Below are positions 55,074 through 62,215 of a stretch of 64,000 bases of DNA, in pieces (the first letter of the stretch is position 1; each line of letters starts with the position of its first letter). The notes under the pieces are model-generated. The model searched no databases. It was not told where the DNA came from and saw nothing but the letters and a program-made list of their open reading frames with translations. Source of the stretch: an uncultured Bacteroidia bacterium (GTDB lineage Bacteria > Bacteroidota > Bacteroidia > Bacteroidales > UBA932); the NCBI GenBank assembly GCA_902788095.1, contig CADAIT010000004.1:101661-165660 (forward strand), read 5' to 3'. The position numbers and the translations under genes are program-made.

Positions 55074-55898
55074 ATGAGAAGGATTACTTACTTCTTGATA
55101 ATTTGCATTATTGTCTATGGTTGTGCTAATAGCCATAAAAATGTGGCGGGCAATAATAAACAAGAAATGGCTGACTCTAGTGATTGTAGTATATGGTCCG
55201 ATTCTCTTGTTGTCATAGACGAATCAATAGCCGGACTTCGAATCTATTATCCTTCAACATCCGTAGTTGGATGGGAATTTGCTGACGAACCCGATACCAC
55301 CAGGGAATATCTCTGTTTTGTCTGCGCGGCTTCTTATACCGGAAAATCCATTTATAAAAACAAGGCAGCTGGAACAATTAAGCATTCCGATATTGCGGGG
55401 CGACATATAAGTGACGGTGTACTTTACGAAGGCTACGAATGCGACAACAATACGGGCGGTTTTGTCGGCTATGGATATAATGTAAGAGAAGACGGCAAGT
55501 TATGGGATATTCTTGATCGCGACTCATATATGGCGGCTTGTGAAAAAGATCCGCTTCCGCACTCTGCATTTACCCAGGAGTTATTGATATACAAAGGAAA
55601 ACGGCAGGCTTTCAAAAGGGCCGACCGCCTGGAGTACTATCGGGCATTGTGCCGAATTGGTGAGAATCTTTGTGTTGTCGACGGAACACATAAGCATCTG
55701 CTCGTCTCTTTTGTTGATTTGCTTATCAATGCCGGCGTAACAGATGCTTTATATCTGGATATGGGTGACTGGAAGTACTCTTGGATGAGAAAATATCCTG
55801 ACGATGATGAACGATGCAAAGCTGAAATTATCTATGAGAAACCCCAAGGAAAGGAATATTACGGATCGAATTGGTTGGTTTTCCAATATGTGAATTAA
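55074..55898 (+). CDS. Hypothetical lipoprotein
   Basis: 274 residues. Signal peptide with lipobox IVYGC. The body has YLCFVCAASYTGKSIY, KAAGTIKHSDIAGRHISDGVLYEGYE and near the end LLVSFVDLLINAGVTDALYLDMGDWKYSW, which recalls phosphodiester-glycosidase-like folds (an Asn/Asp-Gly-G site), but the match is weak. Divergent from the motor operon and within the island. ATG 55074 begins the signal peptide. Confidence 0.65.
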   Translation: MRRITYFLIICIIVYGCANSHKNVAGNNKQEMADSSDCSIWSDSLVVIDESIAGLRIYYPSTSVVGWEFADEPDTTREYLCFVCAASYTGKSIYKNKAAGTIKHSDIAGRHISDGVLYEGYECDNNTGGFVGYGYNVREDGKLWDILDRDSYMAACEKDPLPHSAFTQELLIYKGKRQAFKRADRLEYYRALCRIGENLCVVDGTHKHLLVSFVDLLINAGVTDALYLDMGDWKYSWMRKYPDDDERCKAEIIYEKPQGKEYYGSNWLVFQYVN

Positions 55899-55918
55899 AT
55901 GTCTCAAGTGTGTCCGGC

Positions 55919-56200
55919 ATGATTGTATTCAGAGCATGCGGGATGAGCCTTCAATACATAACAGAAAGTTTTGTAAAGATACGCAACCTCTGTGGAAAAG
56001 GGTTTTTCAGTCCGTATAAAACCATTCCCTGGGATTCAGTCTTTGGCATGCGCAACTTCCTTTCCCACGAATATGGGGATGTGGACACCGAGGGGATATT
56101 CAATACTGTAAAGACAAACATTCCAAAACTGCTGCATATTACCGAAACTATTCAGCAAGACGTGATTAAAGGAAACCGTGATACCTTCTTATCAGATTAG
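55919..56200 (+). pseudogene. Truncated HepT-like (HEPN) toxin
   Basis: About 93 residues. The second half of a DUF86/HepT protein is clear: SLQYITESFVKIR, then the RNase motif Rx4HxY as RNFLSHEYG, and NTVKTNIPKLLHITETI. The first HEPN helices are missing and no MntA nucleotidyltransferase gene adjoins, so this is likely a remnant left at the island edge. In intact HepT-MntA pairs, HepT is an RNase silenced by AMPylation. Confidence 0.7.
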
Positions 56201-56271
56201 TCTTAGATTTATATACCAAACAGACAGACCGCACCAAGGTCTTCAAAAATGGTTCGATAATTGTCCCATTG

Positions 56272-56436
56272 CCCGCACGAGCCGGCCTCTTCGAGGGCCG
56301 GCTTTTTCGTGCTGGCGAAGGGACTCCGTCGGCCCACGTTACCCCATCCCCAAACCCCTTCCCTCGGGGAAGGGGCTTAGTCGCTTCGCTCCGAAGTGCG
56401 GTCCGGCAAAGAGGCGCCTGATGGCGCCTTTTTCGT
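56272..56436. repeat. Long direct repeat, right copy
   Basis: Matches 42221-42376 (140 bases with one mismatch, then a 9-base insertion, then 16 matching bases). Just left of it, GGTTCGATAATTGTCCCAT resembles the T arm of the tRNA-Leu at 42204-42220 with a small insertion, so the repeat carries a decayed tRNA 3' end. Confidence 0.8.
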
Positions 56437-57203
56437 TTCCATAACTAACTGATATTCGGTCTAATAAGCCAAACACAGCATTCCGATTTTTGGTTAGAAA
56501 TGCCCTTTTTTTCTTGTCCCAAAATATACCGTCCGGGAAGACTAATTTTTGGATTTGTTTCTTTCTCTCAAGGTCTGCATTCTTCCACAAAGTGCCTATC
56601 TTTGAGGCTGTTGCAATAATTGAGATACTTTATCCCAGAGTCAACATGAAATAATTGTTTTTGTGCTATCATAATTCTTTTGCCATATTAATAAGTATTT
56701 CATTATTAAGAATTTAGAGGACATTTTTCAGCAAAAACTACATAATTCCCTAATAAAAGAGATTGTATTAGAAAAAATGTCCTCCTAGAAAGAAAAGAAT
56801 ATCATATCTTTCTGGAGAATCACGAAGTGTAGATGGGACCTGGAGTGAATTCGACGAACTGAGTGAGGAGACGTAGTTGACGAATGAAGGAGTAGAAGAG
56901 AGGGAGGTTTGGGGTCCCATCAGTGTTAAGTTTTGTTCAATAGGGATACTGGTCATTACTCTCCGCTTACGCTACGAGAATGACCATAGACTTTGCCATA
57001 CTATCTTGAATGATATCTTTTCTCTTCTATTGAATAAGAAATACTACAATGCAATTTATATTATCATAGACCGCAGGGACATGACCAGCCAGGCACTAGC
57101 GAAGCGTGGGGCCAGGCAGTGAGTTTTGTTTTGAATGGAAAAGGGGGCCATATCCTTTTGAACGCACTTTTTCGAATCCTTTAACACTTTTTAACAAATT
57201 CCG
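56437..57203. other. Gene-free stretch with inverted repeats
   Basis: About 770 bases, no convincing gene. Visible structure: GAGGACATTTTT (56717-56728) with AAAAAATGTCCTC (56772-56784); GATGGGACC near 56832 with GGTCCCATC near 56912; and GGTCATT...AATGACC flanking CTCCGCTTACGCTACGAG near 56952-56986, a decayed relative of the dispersed repeat at 5063. Confidence 0.6.
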
Positions 57204-57235
57204 TTTGGCGGTCTCAAAAGAGGCCGCTATCTTTG
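57204..57235 (+). promoter_or_regulatory. Promoter of the deiminase operon
   Basis: TTTG (57204-57207), 20 bases, TATCTTTG (57228-57235); ATG follows at 57289. Confidence 0.8.
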
Positions 57236-57288
57236 TGCCAAGAAATGCGCATTTCATTGATTTATAATATATTAACTATTAAATTATT

Positions 57289-57828
57289 ATGGAAATCAAT
57301 GAATATTTGAAAGACCAAAAACAAATCTTTTGGGATTTGCTTGCTGCAACGGTACTGGAACTGGACAGATACCCGGACATCCTCAAAGGAGATTTTGTTT
57401 TCGGAGCCAATGATACAGTCCTGTCGTTTAGAAACTGTGGGAAGGGGTTTCTACCTGGTGTAATTGCAAAGGCTATATTGCCTGATGTGGAAGGAGAGAA
57501 AGCTGATGGCCATATGTCGGACCTGTATCCAATGGAGGCACTGCTAACGGCTGATGTATTTGAACTCCATTCCTTCCATGATGGGAAAACAACAGCCCTA
57601 AAGTGTGAGAAAGGAGAATTGACAGAACTACGTGTATATCCCGACTGGAGTACTCCACAGGGACTATTGATACACCTGGAATGGAGCCAAGGTTTACCAG
57701 AAGCACAGATACTTAAGATGAAAGACGTTGCCAGTGCCATGAGAAGGGTGTTTTCCGGAAAAGCTCCTCTTCCCAAGATGAGGTGGAAGCCAGCGGTCTG
57801 GTTTAATGGAGAAAGAGTAATGTATTGA
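57289..57828 (+). CDS. Hypothetical protein, first gene of the deiminase operon
   Basis: 179 residues, soluble, starting MEINEYLKDQKQIFWDLLAATVLELD. No family recognised. A central beta-rich part (FHDGKTTALKCEKGELTELRVYPDWSTPQGLLIHLEW) and a conserved-looking C-terminus. It is 3 bases before the deiminase-family gene and shares its promoter, so a joint function is likely. Confidence 0.75.
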   Translation: MEINEYLKDQKQIFWDLLAATVLELDRYPDILKGDFVFGANDTVLSFRNCGKGFLPGVIAKAILPDVEGEKADGHMSDLYPMEALLTADVFELHSFHDGKTTALKCEKGELTELRVYPDWSTPQGLLIHLEWSQGLPEAQILKMKDVASAMRRVFSGKAPLPKMRWKPAVWFNGERVMY

Positions 57829-57831
57829 CGT

Positions 57832-58689
57832 ATGATTTGTGATTATCAGACAAACAAAGTATATCTGGCCGAAGGAATCAAGCACTACGAGACCGTGGCG
57901 CATAACCTTCTCATGGCACTCTACAATGGAGGAATCGAGACAGAATTCCTTAGGCACACCGAGTCTTGGAAGCATATCTGGGTTAGGGACTATATGCCCA
58001 TCCAACTCACAAAGACACGCTTCCTTCAATACCGATATGCGCCAGATTACCTCAAAGGATATGAAGACTACATCCCGCCCTATCAGACTATCTGCCGAGG
58101 ATTACGTCTGAAGGGGAAAGAGACTCCGTTTGTAATAGATGGCGGTAATGTCGTCAAGTTCAGCAATTGTGTTGTGATGACCGATAAAGTTCTGAAAGAG
58201 AATCCCGGCTATACGGAAGGCTATATCCGGAAACAATTGGAGGAGGCTTTTGGTTGTGAAGTAGTCCTAATACCCTGGGACCGATACGAGATGTTTGGAC
58301 ACGCAGATGGAATGGTGCGTGCTATCGGGGACTACTATATCCTGATGAACAATTATTGCGATTTCGACAAAGACCTGCGAAAACGCGTTAAAGATGCTCT
58401 GTTCGGCCGATTCTGTTTCGCCGAACTTCACTATGACGTCCCGCGTCCTTCACGCCTGAGTTGGGCCTATCTGAACTTCCTTCAAGTTAAAAATTGTATA
58501 TTTGTACCTGGGCTGGGTGTCCGGGAAGATGAAAAGGCAATGGTACAGATCCAGGAGTATTACCCCCATCACAAGGTAATCCTCATCCCCGGCTGCCAGG
58601 AGCTAGTAAAGGAAGGTGGAGCCCTGAACTGCATAAGTTGGAACATAGTTTCGAATAAAAGGAATAATCGGCATTATGAGCAGTATTAA
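57832..58689 (+). CDS. Peptidylarginine/agmatine deiminase-family protein
   Basis: 285 residues of the guanidino-group modifying superfamily. Catalytic blocks are present: WVRDYMP, DGGNVVKF, GHADGMVRAIGDYYI (His/Asp) and the C-terminal nucleophile in GGALNCISWNI. It is shorter than agmatine deiminases (~340-370), lacking the usual N-terminal part. The substrate may be agmatine or peptidyl-arginine; the unusual neighbours suggest neither standard polyamine metabolism nor secretion (no signal peptide). Confidence 0.85.
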   Translation: MICDYQTNKVYLAEGIKHYETVAHNLLMALYNGGIETEFLRHTESWKHIWVRDYMPIQLTKTRFLQYRYAPDYLKGYEDYIPPYQTICRGLRLKGKETPFVIDGGNVVKFSNCVVMTDKVLKENPGYTEGYIRKQLEEAFGCEVVLIPWDRYEMFGHADGMVRAIGDYYILMNNYCDFDKDLRKRVKDALFGRFCFAELHYDVPRPSRLSWAYLNFLQVKNCIFVPGLGVREDEKAMVQIQEYYPHHKVILIPGCQELVKEGGALNCISWNIVSNKRNNRHYEQY

Positions 58690-59245
58690 GACAACTGAAG
58701 AACTTTATCAAGCTATGCGTCTTGACGGGAAAGAAAGCGTCAAAGACCTTGAAAGGGCTTTTGCAGACATAGCTGATGCGTTGCTCAATGACTTTGCAAT
58801 CTCGAAAGGCGATAAGCTTTATCATTTCGTAGAGTTGGAGTTCTATCATAGTTTCATCGACGGAACAATCGTTTATCCCAGAAAAGCCGACGCCCTCCAG
58901 TATTTCTTTCATAAGAGCGGTATGGATTTGACCTTCTTAAGCGATGAAAACATGTTCGGTGGGATCCTTGTTCGTGCTATCCGTTGTGGAGATAAGTTTA
59001 TCAATGGTCCATATAAGGTGGTGGATACCCTATTTGATGTCTTTGATGCCAGGAAACTACCAGAGAGTAATTATCCGATTATTGTCCCAAAGGAGGGAGT
59101 AAACAGAATAACGCCAGTGCAGAGTTGGAGATTCCATATAGAAAGTGATAAACAATACCGATTCTCATTGCCACAAGAGTTATGGGTTGAGCATAAGGGA
59201 TATCAGGCGTATCCTTGGGATTACAAGGGGAATCTGAAGAAATAA
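58676..59245 (+). CDS. Hypothetical protein, third gene of the deiminase operon
   Basis: 189 residues, overlapping the deiminase gene by 14 bases. Notable text: YHFVELEFYHSFIDGTIVYPRKADALQYFFHKSGMDLTF and MFGGILVRAIRCGDKFINGPYKVVDTLFDVF. The pattern (H-x-SG-MD, GGILxR, GPxxxVDxL) is vaguely like 3-methyladenine DNA glycosylase proteins but I do not assign it. No signal or membrane segments. Confidence 0.7.
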   Translation: MSSIKTTEELYQAMRLDGKESVKDLERAFADIADALLNDFAISKGDKLYHFVELEFYHSFIDGTIVYPRKADALQYFFHKSGMDLTFLSDENMFGGILVRAIRCGDKFINGPYKVVDTLFDVFDARKLPESNYPIIVPKEGVNRITPVQSWRFHIESDKQYRFSLPQELWVEHKGYQAYPWDYKGNLKK

Positions 59246-59287
59246 GCGGCTATTATCATTATCTTTATACGTCAAAACCAGTTCAAT

Positions 59288-59683
59288 ATGAAAAAATTCA
59301 TCCTCGTATTCATTTCATTGTGTCTGGCTATAGCGGCCTCGGCACAGTCAACATCCAACATTACTACTGATAATACCAACGATCCCCAGGCCACCTTTAA
59401 GCTCTATCCGACACAGAACATGTGGACTTTTCTCAAGCTTAATACTGCAAACGGAAAGATTTGGCAAGTTCAGTTTTCCGTAAAGGGTGGAGATTACAGG
59501 TATGAATCTGTGTTGAATATGATGCCCTATGCTGTTGGTGAAAAGGCTGTTCCGGGTAGGTTTACATTATACCCAACGGAGAATATGTGGACCTTCTTGA
59601 TGCTGGACCAGATAGAAGGAACTGTATATCAAGTTCAATGGTCGCAGGAAGCCGAGAATAGAGGTGTAATCAGGATTGAATAA
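59288..59683 (+). CDS. Small secreted protein with an internal duplication
   Basis: 131 residues with signal peptide FILVFISLCLAIAASAQ. The segment ATFKLYPTQNMWTFLKLNTANGKIWQVQFS is repeated as RFTLYPTENMWTFLMLDQIEGTVYQVQWS about 57 residues later (motif LYPTxNMWTFLxL...G..xQVQ). Two copies suggest a beta-propeller-like or dimeric repeat. Periplasmic or secreted; function unknown. Confidence 0.75.
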   Translation: MKKFILVFISLCLAIAASAQSTSNITTDNTNDPQATFKLYPTQNMWTFLKLNTANGKIWQVQFSVKGGDYRYESVLNMMPYAVGEKAVPGRFTLYPTENMWTFLMLDQIEGTVYQVQWSQEAENRGVIRIE

Positions 59684-59685
59684 AC

Positions 59686-59901
59686 ATGGCAGACTATTAC
59701 AGACATTTCAAAGGCGGCAAGTATAAGCTTCTGGGTATTGCAAAGGATAGCGAAACCCTGGAGAAGATGGTCGTATATCAGGCTCTCTACGGTGAGGGTG
59801 AGTTTTGGGTTCGGCCTTATGAGATGTTTTTCGGGACTGTCGAGAGGGATGGCAAGGTAATTCAGCGTTTCACTAAAATATCAGAGGAAGAGGCACTATG
59901 A
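59686..59901 (+). CDS. DUF1653 domain protein
   Basis: 71 residues matching DUF1653: YRHFKGGKYKLLGIAKDSETLEKMVVYQALYGEGEFWVRPYEMFFGTV. Family members are stand-alone or appended to other domains; function unknown. It begins 2 bases after the secreted protein and ends in an ATGA overlap with the next small frame. Confidence 0.88.
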   Translation: MADYYRHFKGGKYKLLGIAKDSETLEKMVVYQALYGEGEFWVRPYEMFFGTVERDGKVIQRFTKISEEEAL

Positions 59902-60086
59902 CATTTCTTATCGAGTCCATCATTGCTTGCGCTCTGTTTACACTCTTTGTATTCCTATTGTCCAGGAATCACCGTAAAGGCCCAGAAACAAGCAGTCGAG
60001 GTTCCTACCTTCAGACTTGCCGTTGGACTTTAAAATCGGGCACTTCTCCAGAAAAGAAACGCAAAACGGGAACACGCTCGATTTGA
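59898..60086 (+). CDS. Short membrane-anchored ORF, possibly truncated
   Basis: 62 residues with one membrane helix (FLIESIIACALFTLFVFLLS) and a basic tail without recognisable fold. The ATGA overlap with the DUF1653 gene suggests real initiation, but the tail looks like a decayed end, so the gene may be broken. Confidence 0.4.
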   Translation: MTFLIESIIACALFTLFVFLLSRNHRKGPETSSRGSYLQTCRWTLKSGTSPEKKRKTGTRSI

Positions 60087-60108
60087 CCTTTAGAATCAAA
60101 AAAAATAC

Positions 60109-60116
60109 TATCTTTG
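60109..60116 (+). promoter_or_regulatory. -7 box before the decapitated secreted-protein gene
   Basis: TATCTTTG followed by CACCCGCGAAAAGG and a small GCGAAAAG/CTTTTCGC hairpin; ATG follows at 60186. Confidence 0.5.
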
Positions 60117-60185
60117 CACCCGCGAAAAGGCTCTTTTCGCAGCTTGGTAGAGCTGCAATCTCCATTGATTTTTAAACCGTTTATT

Positions 60186-60332
60186 ATGAAAAAGAGATTG
60201 CTGTATACCATTCTCTCCATCAGTCTGCTCACAGTCATGGCGGGTGCCGCCATCGCCAACGGTGTCGTGTTCACCAAGGAAATGAGCTGGAAGGTGGATT
60301 TCTCTACGGATCCGGTACGCATCCATAGCCAA
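60186..60332 (+). pseudogene. Secreted-protein gene cut off by the AbiE module
   Basis: A full signal peptide (MKKRLLYTILSISLLTVMAG AAIA, split here) is followed by only ~25 mature residues (NGVVFTKEMSWKVDFSTDPVRIHS) before the sequence runs into the 3' end of the oppositely oriented abiEii. The start and promoter are intact, but the rest of the gene is missing. This implies that AbiE arrived by insertion or by deletion of the original gene. Confidence 0.55.
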
Positions 60333-60334
60333 AC

Positions 60335-61375
60335 TTATAATTCGATATTCCTGAACCTTTGCTGCAGGAGTTTGATTCTCTCCATTAAGGCATCGAAAGC
60401 CATAGCCTCGCCATAGATGTAACCATTGACCATATTGTCATTGTAATCACGCCTATACGCATCCAGCGTTTCGCCTTCAGGCACAAACTTGATGGCCGCA
60501 GGATAGTCCAAATCATAGTTGACGTGGCCAAGGTGATAGAACTTGCGACGGTGCTCCACAATGGCCCGGTATAGGGCAGTGTCTTCCAGTGCGGCTTTGC
60601 CATAGTCCGTGTCCATCAGTTTTTCGAGGTCGTAAAGATGGCGGCTCATACGTCTGGGGCGAGGTTTCTCTTTCTGGAATTCCTCGTTAAGCAAGAAGGC
60701 TTTTTCAAGGAAAGTCCTGGAGGGCGTGACTGTGCGAATGTCCACAGATAAGGCCTCATCAAGTTCCGGGAACTGGTTGTGTATAAGGGTGGTTATTGGT
60801 TTTGCCTCAAACGGCTCTGACATCGACAGGCAACTAATCTCGATCTTCACCCGCGGTAGGATATCACCGTTATACGCTGGGAAGACGCTGTCATAGTTGA
60901 CAAGGATGACAGTGGGATCACTATCGGCATCAATCGGTTTAGGACCTTCTGCCGTGGGCTGAGTAGTCTGATTCTCGACAGTAAACCTGACAATGCCCAT
61001 AGCGGAAAGACGTTCGCCCAGTTCTTTGGAAAGGGTGCCATGAATATACTTGCGGGATGCTTTGCGTAGATTCTTAAGCTGGGTGTTATTAGTGGCGGCA
61101 GCATAGGGCAGTTTCATCACATCGAGGAAGAATTGCCGGCCAAGAGACAGGTCAATATCTTCACTGAAACGCTCAATGATTGGCCATCCCTTGCTGATGG
61201 ATGTCCCGCCTTTGAAAAGCAGATAGTCGCTGCAAGAGGTAGAGAAAAGGGCTTTGAGGACGGCTGTCACCCACCAATCCTTTTCAACCGCACGGTCTTC
61301 AATATTCTTGTTTGCTGCTGTGGTCTGTACGGCGGCAATACGTTCAGACATATCGAGGCTTTGCCAAAGACTCAT
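60335..61375 (-). CDS. Nucleotidyltransferase AbiEii/AbiGii toxin
   Basis: 346 residues. The DNA polymerase-beta-like nucleotidyltransferase core is visible as LFKGGTSISKGWPIIERFSEDIDL (K-GGTS-SK and D-x-D). AbiEii adds nucleotides to tRNA or other acceptors and stops growth upon phage infection. Length matches the family (~300-350). It overlaps its antitoxin gene by 4 bases (ATGA). Confidence 0.9.
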   Translation of the reverse strand: MSLWQSLDMSERIAAVQTTAANKNIEDRAVEKDWWVTAVLKALFSTSCSDYLLFKGGTSISKGWPIIERFSEDIDLSLGRQFFLDVMKLPYAAATNNTQLKNLRKASRKYIHGTLSKELGERLSAMGIVRFTVENQTTQPTAEGPKPIDADSDPTVILVNYDSVFPAYNGDILPRVKIEISCLSMSEPFEAKPITTLIHNQFPELDEALSVDIRTVTPSRTFLEKAFLLNEEFQKEKPRPRRMSRHLYDLEKLMDTDYGKAALEDTALYRAIVEHRRKFYHLGHVNYDLDYPAAIKFVPEGETLDAYRRDYNDNMVNGYIYGEAMAFDALMERIKLLQQRFRNIEL

Positions 61376-61986
61376 TGTTTGCTGGTTTTAAGCGTTCTTA
61401 CGAATATCTTGCGAATCCACGACGGCATCACCGCCAGGTCCTGTTCTATCGTATCAGGCTCCAGGTGTCGAAGGATGATGTCTCTTATGTGGATTAAAGC
61501 CTCTTCCGAGAAATTCTCTTCTCCAATTGATTTCAGTGCTTGAACAATCAGGCTCGTGTAACGTCCCTTGACTGCAAAATTCTTTGGAACGGCACGGCGG
61601 AATGTGATGGTACGGTTTCCCAGCTTGACTACTCTTGCGGATCCGGATGTAAGGAACACGGCATTCATAGGCACCTGAGTCGACAATCCAAGGAGGTTCA
61701 GGGCTGTGGCTCCGGTAGGAATCACCTGGGCCTTGTCGCGGCGGGCAATAGCCTCCGCTATATCTTCAATAGGGGGATAGACCAGACCAAAACGAGTTTC
61801 CTCCGTTTTGAGATATACGCCCCTGGAAAGATGATGTATGATACCATCTTTGGCCAGATCCGACAGGATTTGCCCCACGTATTCATCATCAAACTCAGGG
61901 AAACTGTTGTTAAAGAACAACGTTCCGTTCTGAGCGGCCTGAATCCGCGATTTGATGATGTTTATAATCTTGTTTTCCCTTGCCAT
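61372..61986 (-). CDS. AbiEi-type antitoxin (DUF6088-like)
   Basis: 204 residues. N-terminal winged helix (IINIIKSRIQAAQNGTLFFNNSFPEF... VGQILSDLAKDGIIHHLSRGVYLKTE) and the AbiEi-like body (IPTGATALNLLGLSTQVPMNAVFLTSG). It represses its own operon and neutralises AbiEii. ATG 61986 is chosen over the TTG at 62016, which lies within the promoter. Confidence 0.88.
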   Translation of the reverse strand: MARENKIINIIKSRIQAAQNGTLFFNNSFPEFDDEYVGQILSDLAKDGIIHHLSRGVYLKTEETRFGLVYPPIEDIAEAIARRDKAQVIPTGATALNLLGLSTQVPMNAVFLTSGSARVVKLGNRTITFRRAVPKNFAVKGRYTSLIVQALKSIGEENFSEEALIHIRDIILRHLEPDTIEQDLAVMPSWIRKIFVRTLKTSKQ

Positions 61987-62013
61987 AAGAGGACTTTTAC
62001 TCGGTAATTTTTG

Positions 62014-62045
62014 CAAAAATACCGATAATTTCTCAAATGAGCAAA
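62014..62045 (-). promoter_or_regulatory. abiE operon promoter
   Basis: On the minus strand: TTTG (62042-62045), 20 bases, TATTTTTG (62014-62021), then ATG at 61986. Confidence 0.75.
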
Positions 62046-62118
62046 TCGTCTTGTAATCTTGGGGAATCTACCGGTTTTCATCTCTGCGTGCTTTTTTCGT
62101 GAGAAAACGAGCGGCATC

Positions 62119-62141
62119 AAAAACCGGCCCCATCGGGCCGG
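62119..62141 (-). terminator. Rho-independent terminator facing left
   Basis: Perfect CCGGCCC / GGGCCGG hairpin with a 4-base loop (62124-62141); on the minus strand it is followed by TTTTT. It would end transcripts of the long minus-strand frame at 62216. Confidence 0.8.
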
Positions 62142-62150
62142 GAAGCGGGT

Positions 62151-62195
62151 GTCATTCTGAGCGCTGCTTGTCATTCTGAGCGAAGCGAAGAATCT
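62151..62195. repeat. Dispersed intergenic repeat, inverted tandem pair
   Basis: GTCATTCTGAGCGCTGCT (62151-62168) and GTCATTCTGAGCGAAGCG followed by AAGAATCT (62170-62195): reverse complement of the motif at 5063 and 11146. Confidence 0.8.
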
Positions 62196-62215
62196 GGCGG
62201 GACCAATCGAAGAAT

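Noticed and set aside
42221-56436. An integrase or transposase inside the island
   Set aside because: Looked for tyrosine recombinase (R..HxxR..Y), serine recombinase and DDE patterns on both strands; none found.
60110-60180. tRNA-like sequence (AGCTTGGTAGAGCT) downstream of a TATCTTTG box
   Set aside because: No acceptor stem or anticodon arm can be completed; it is probably a leader or a tRNA fragment.
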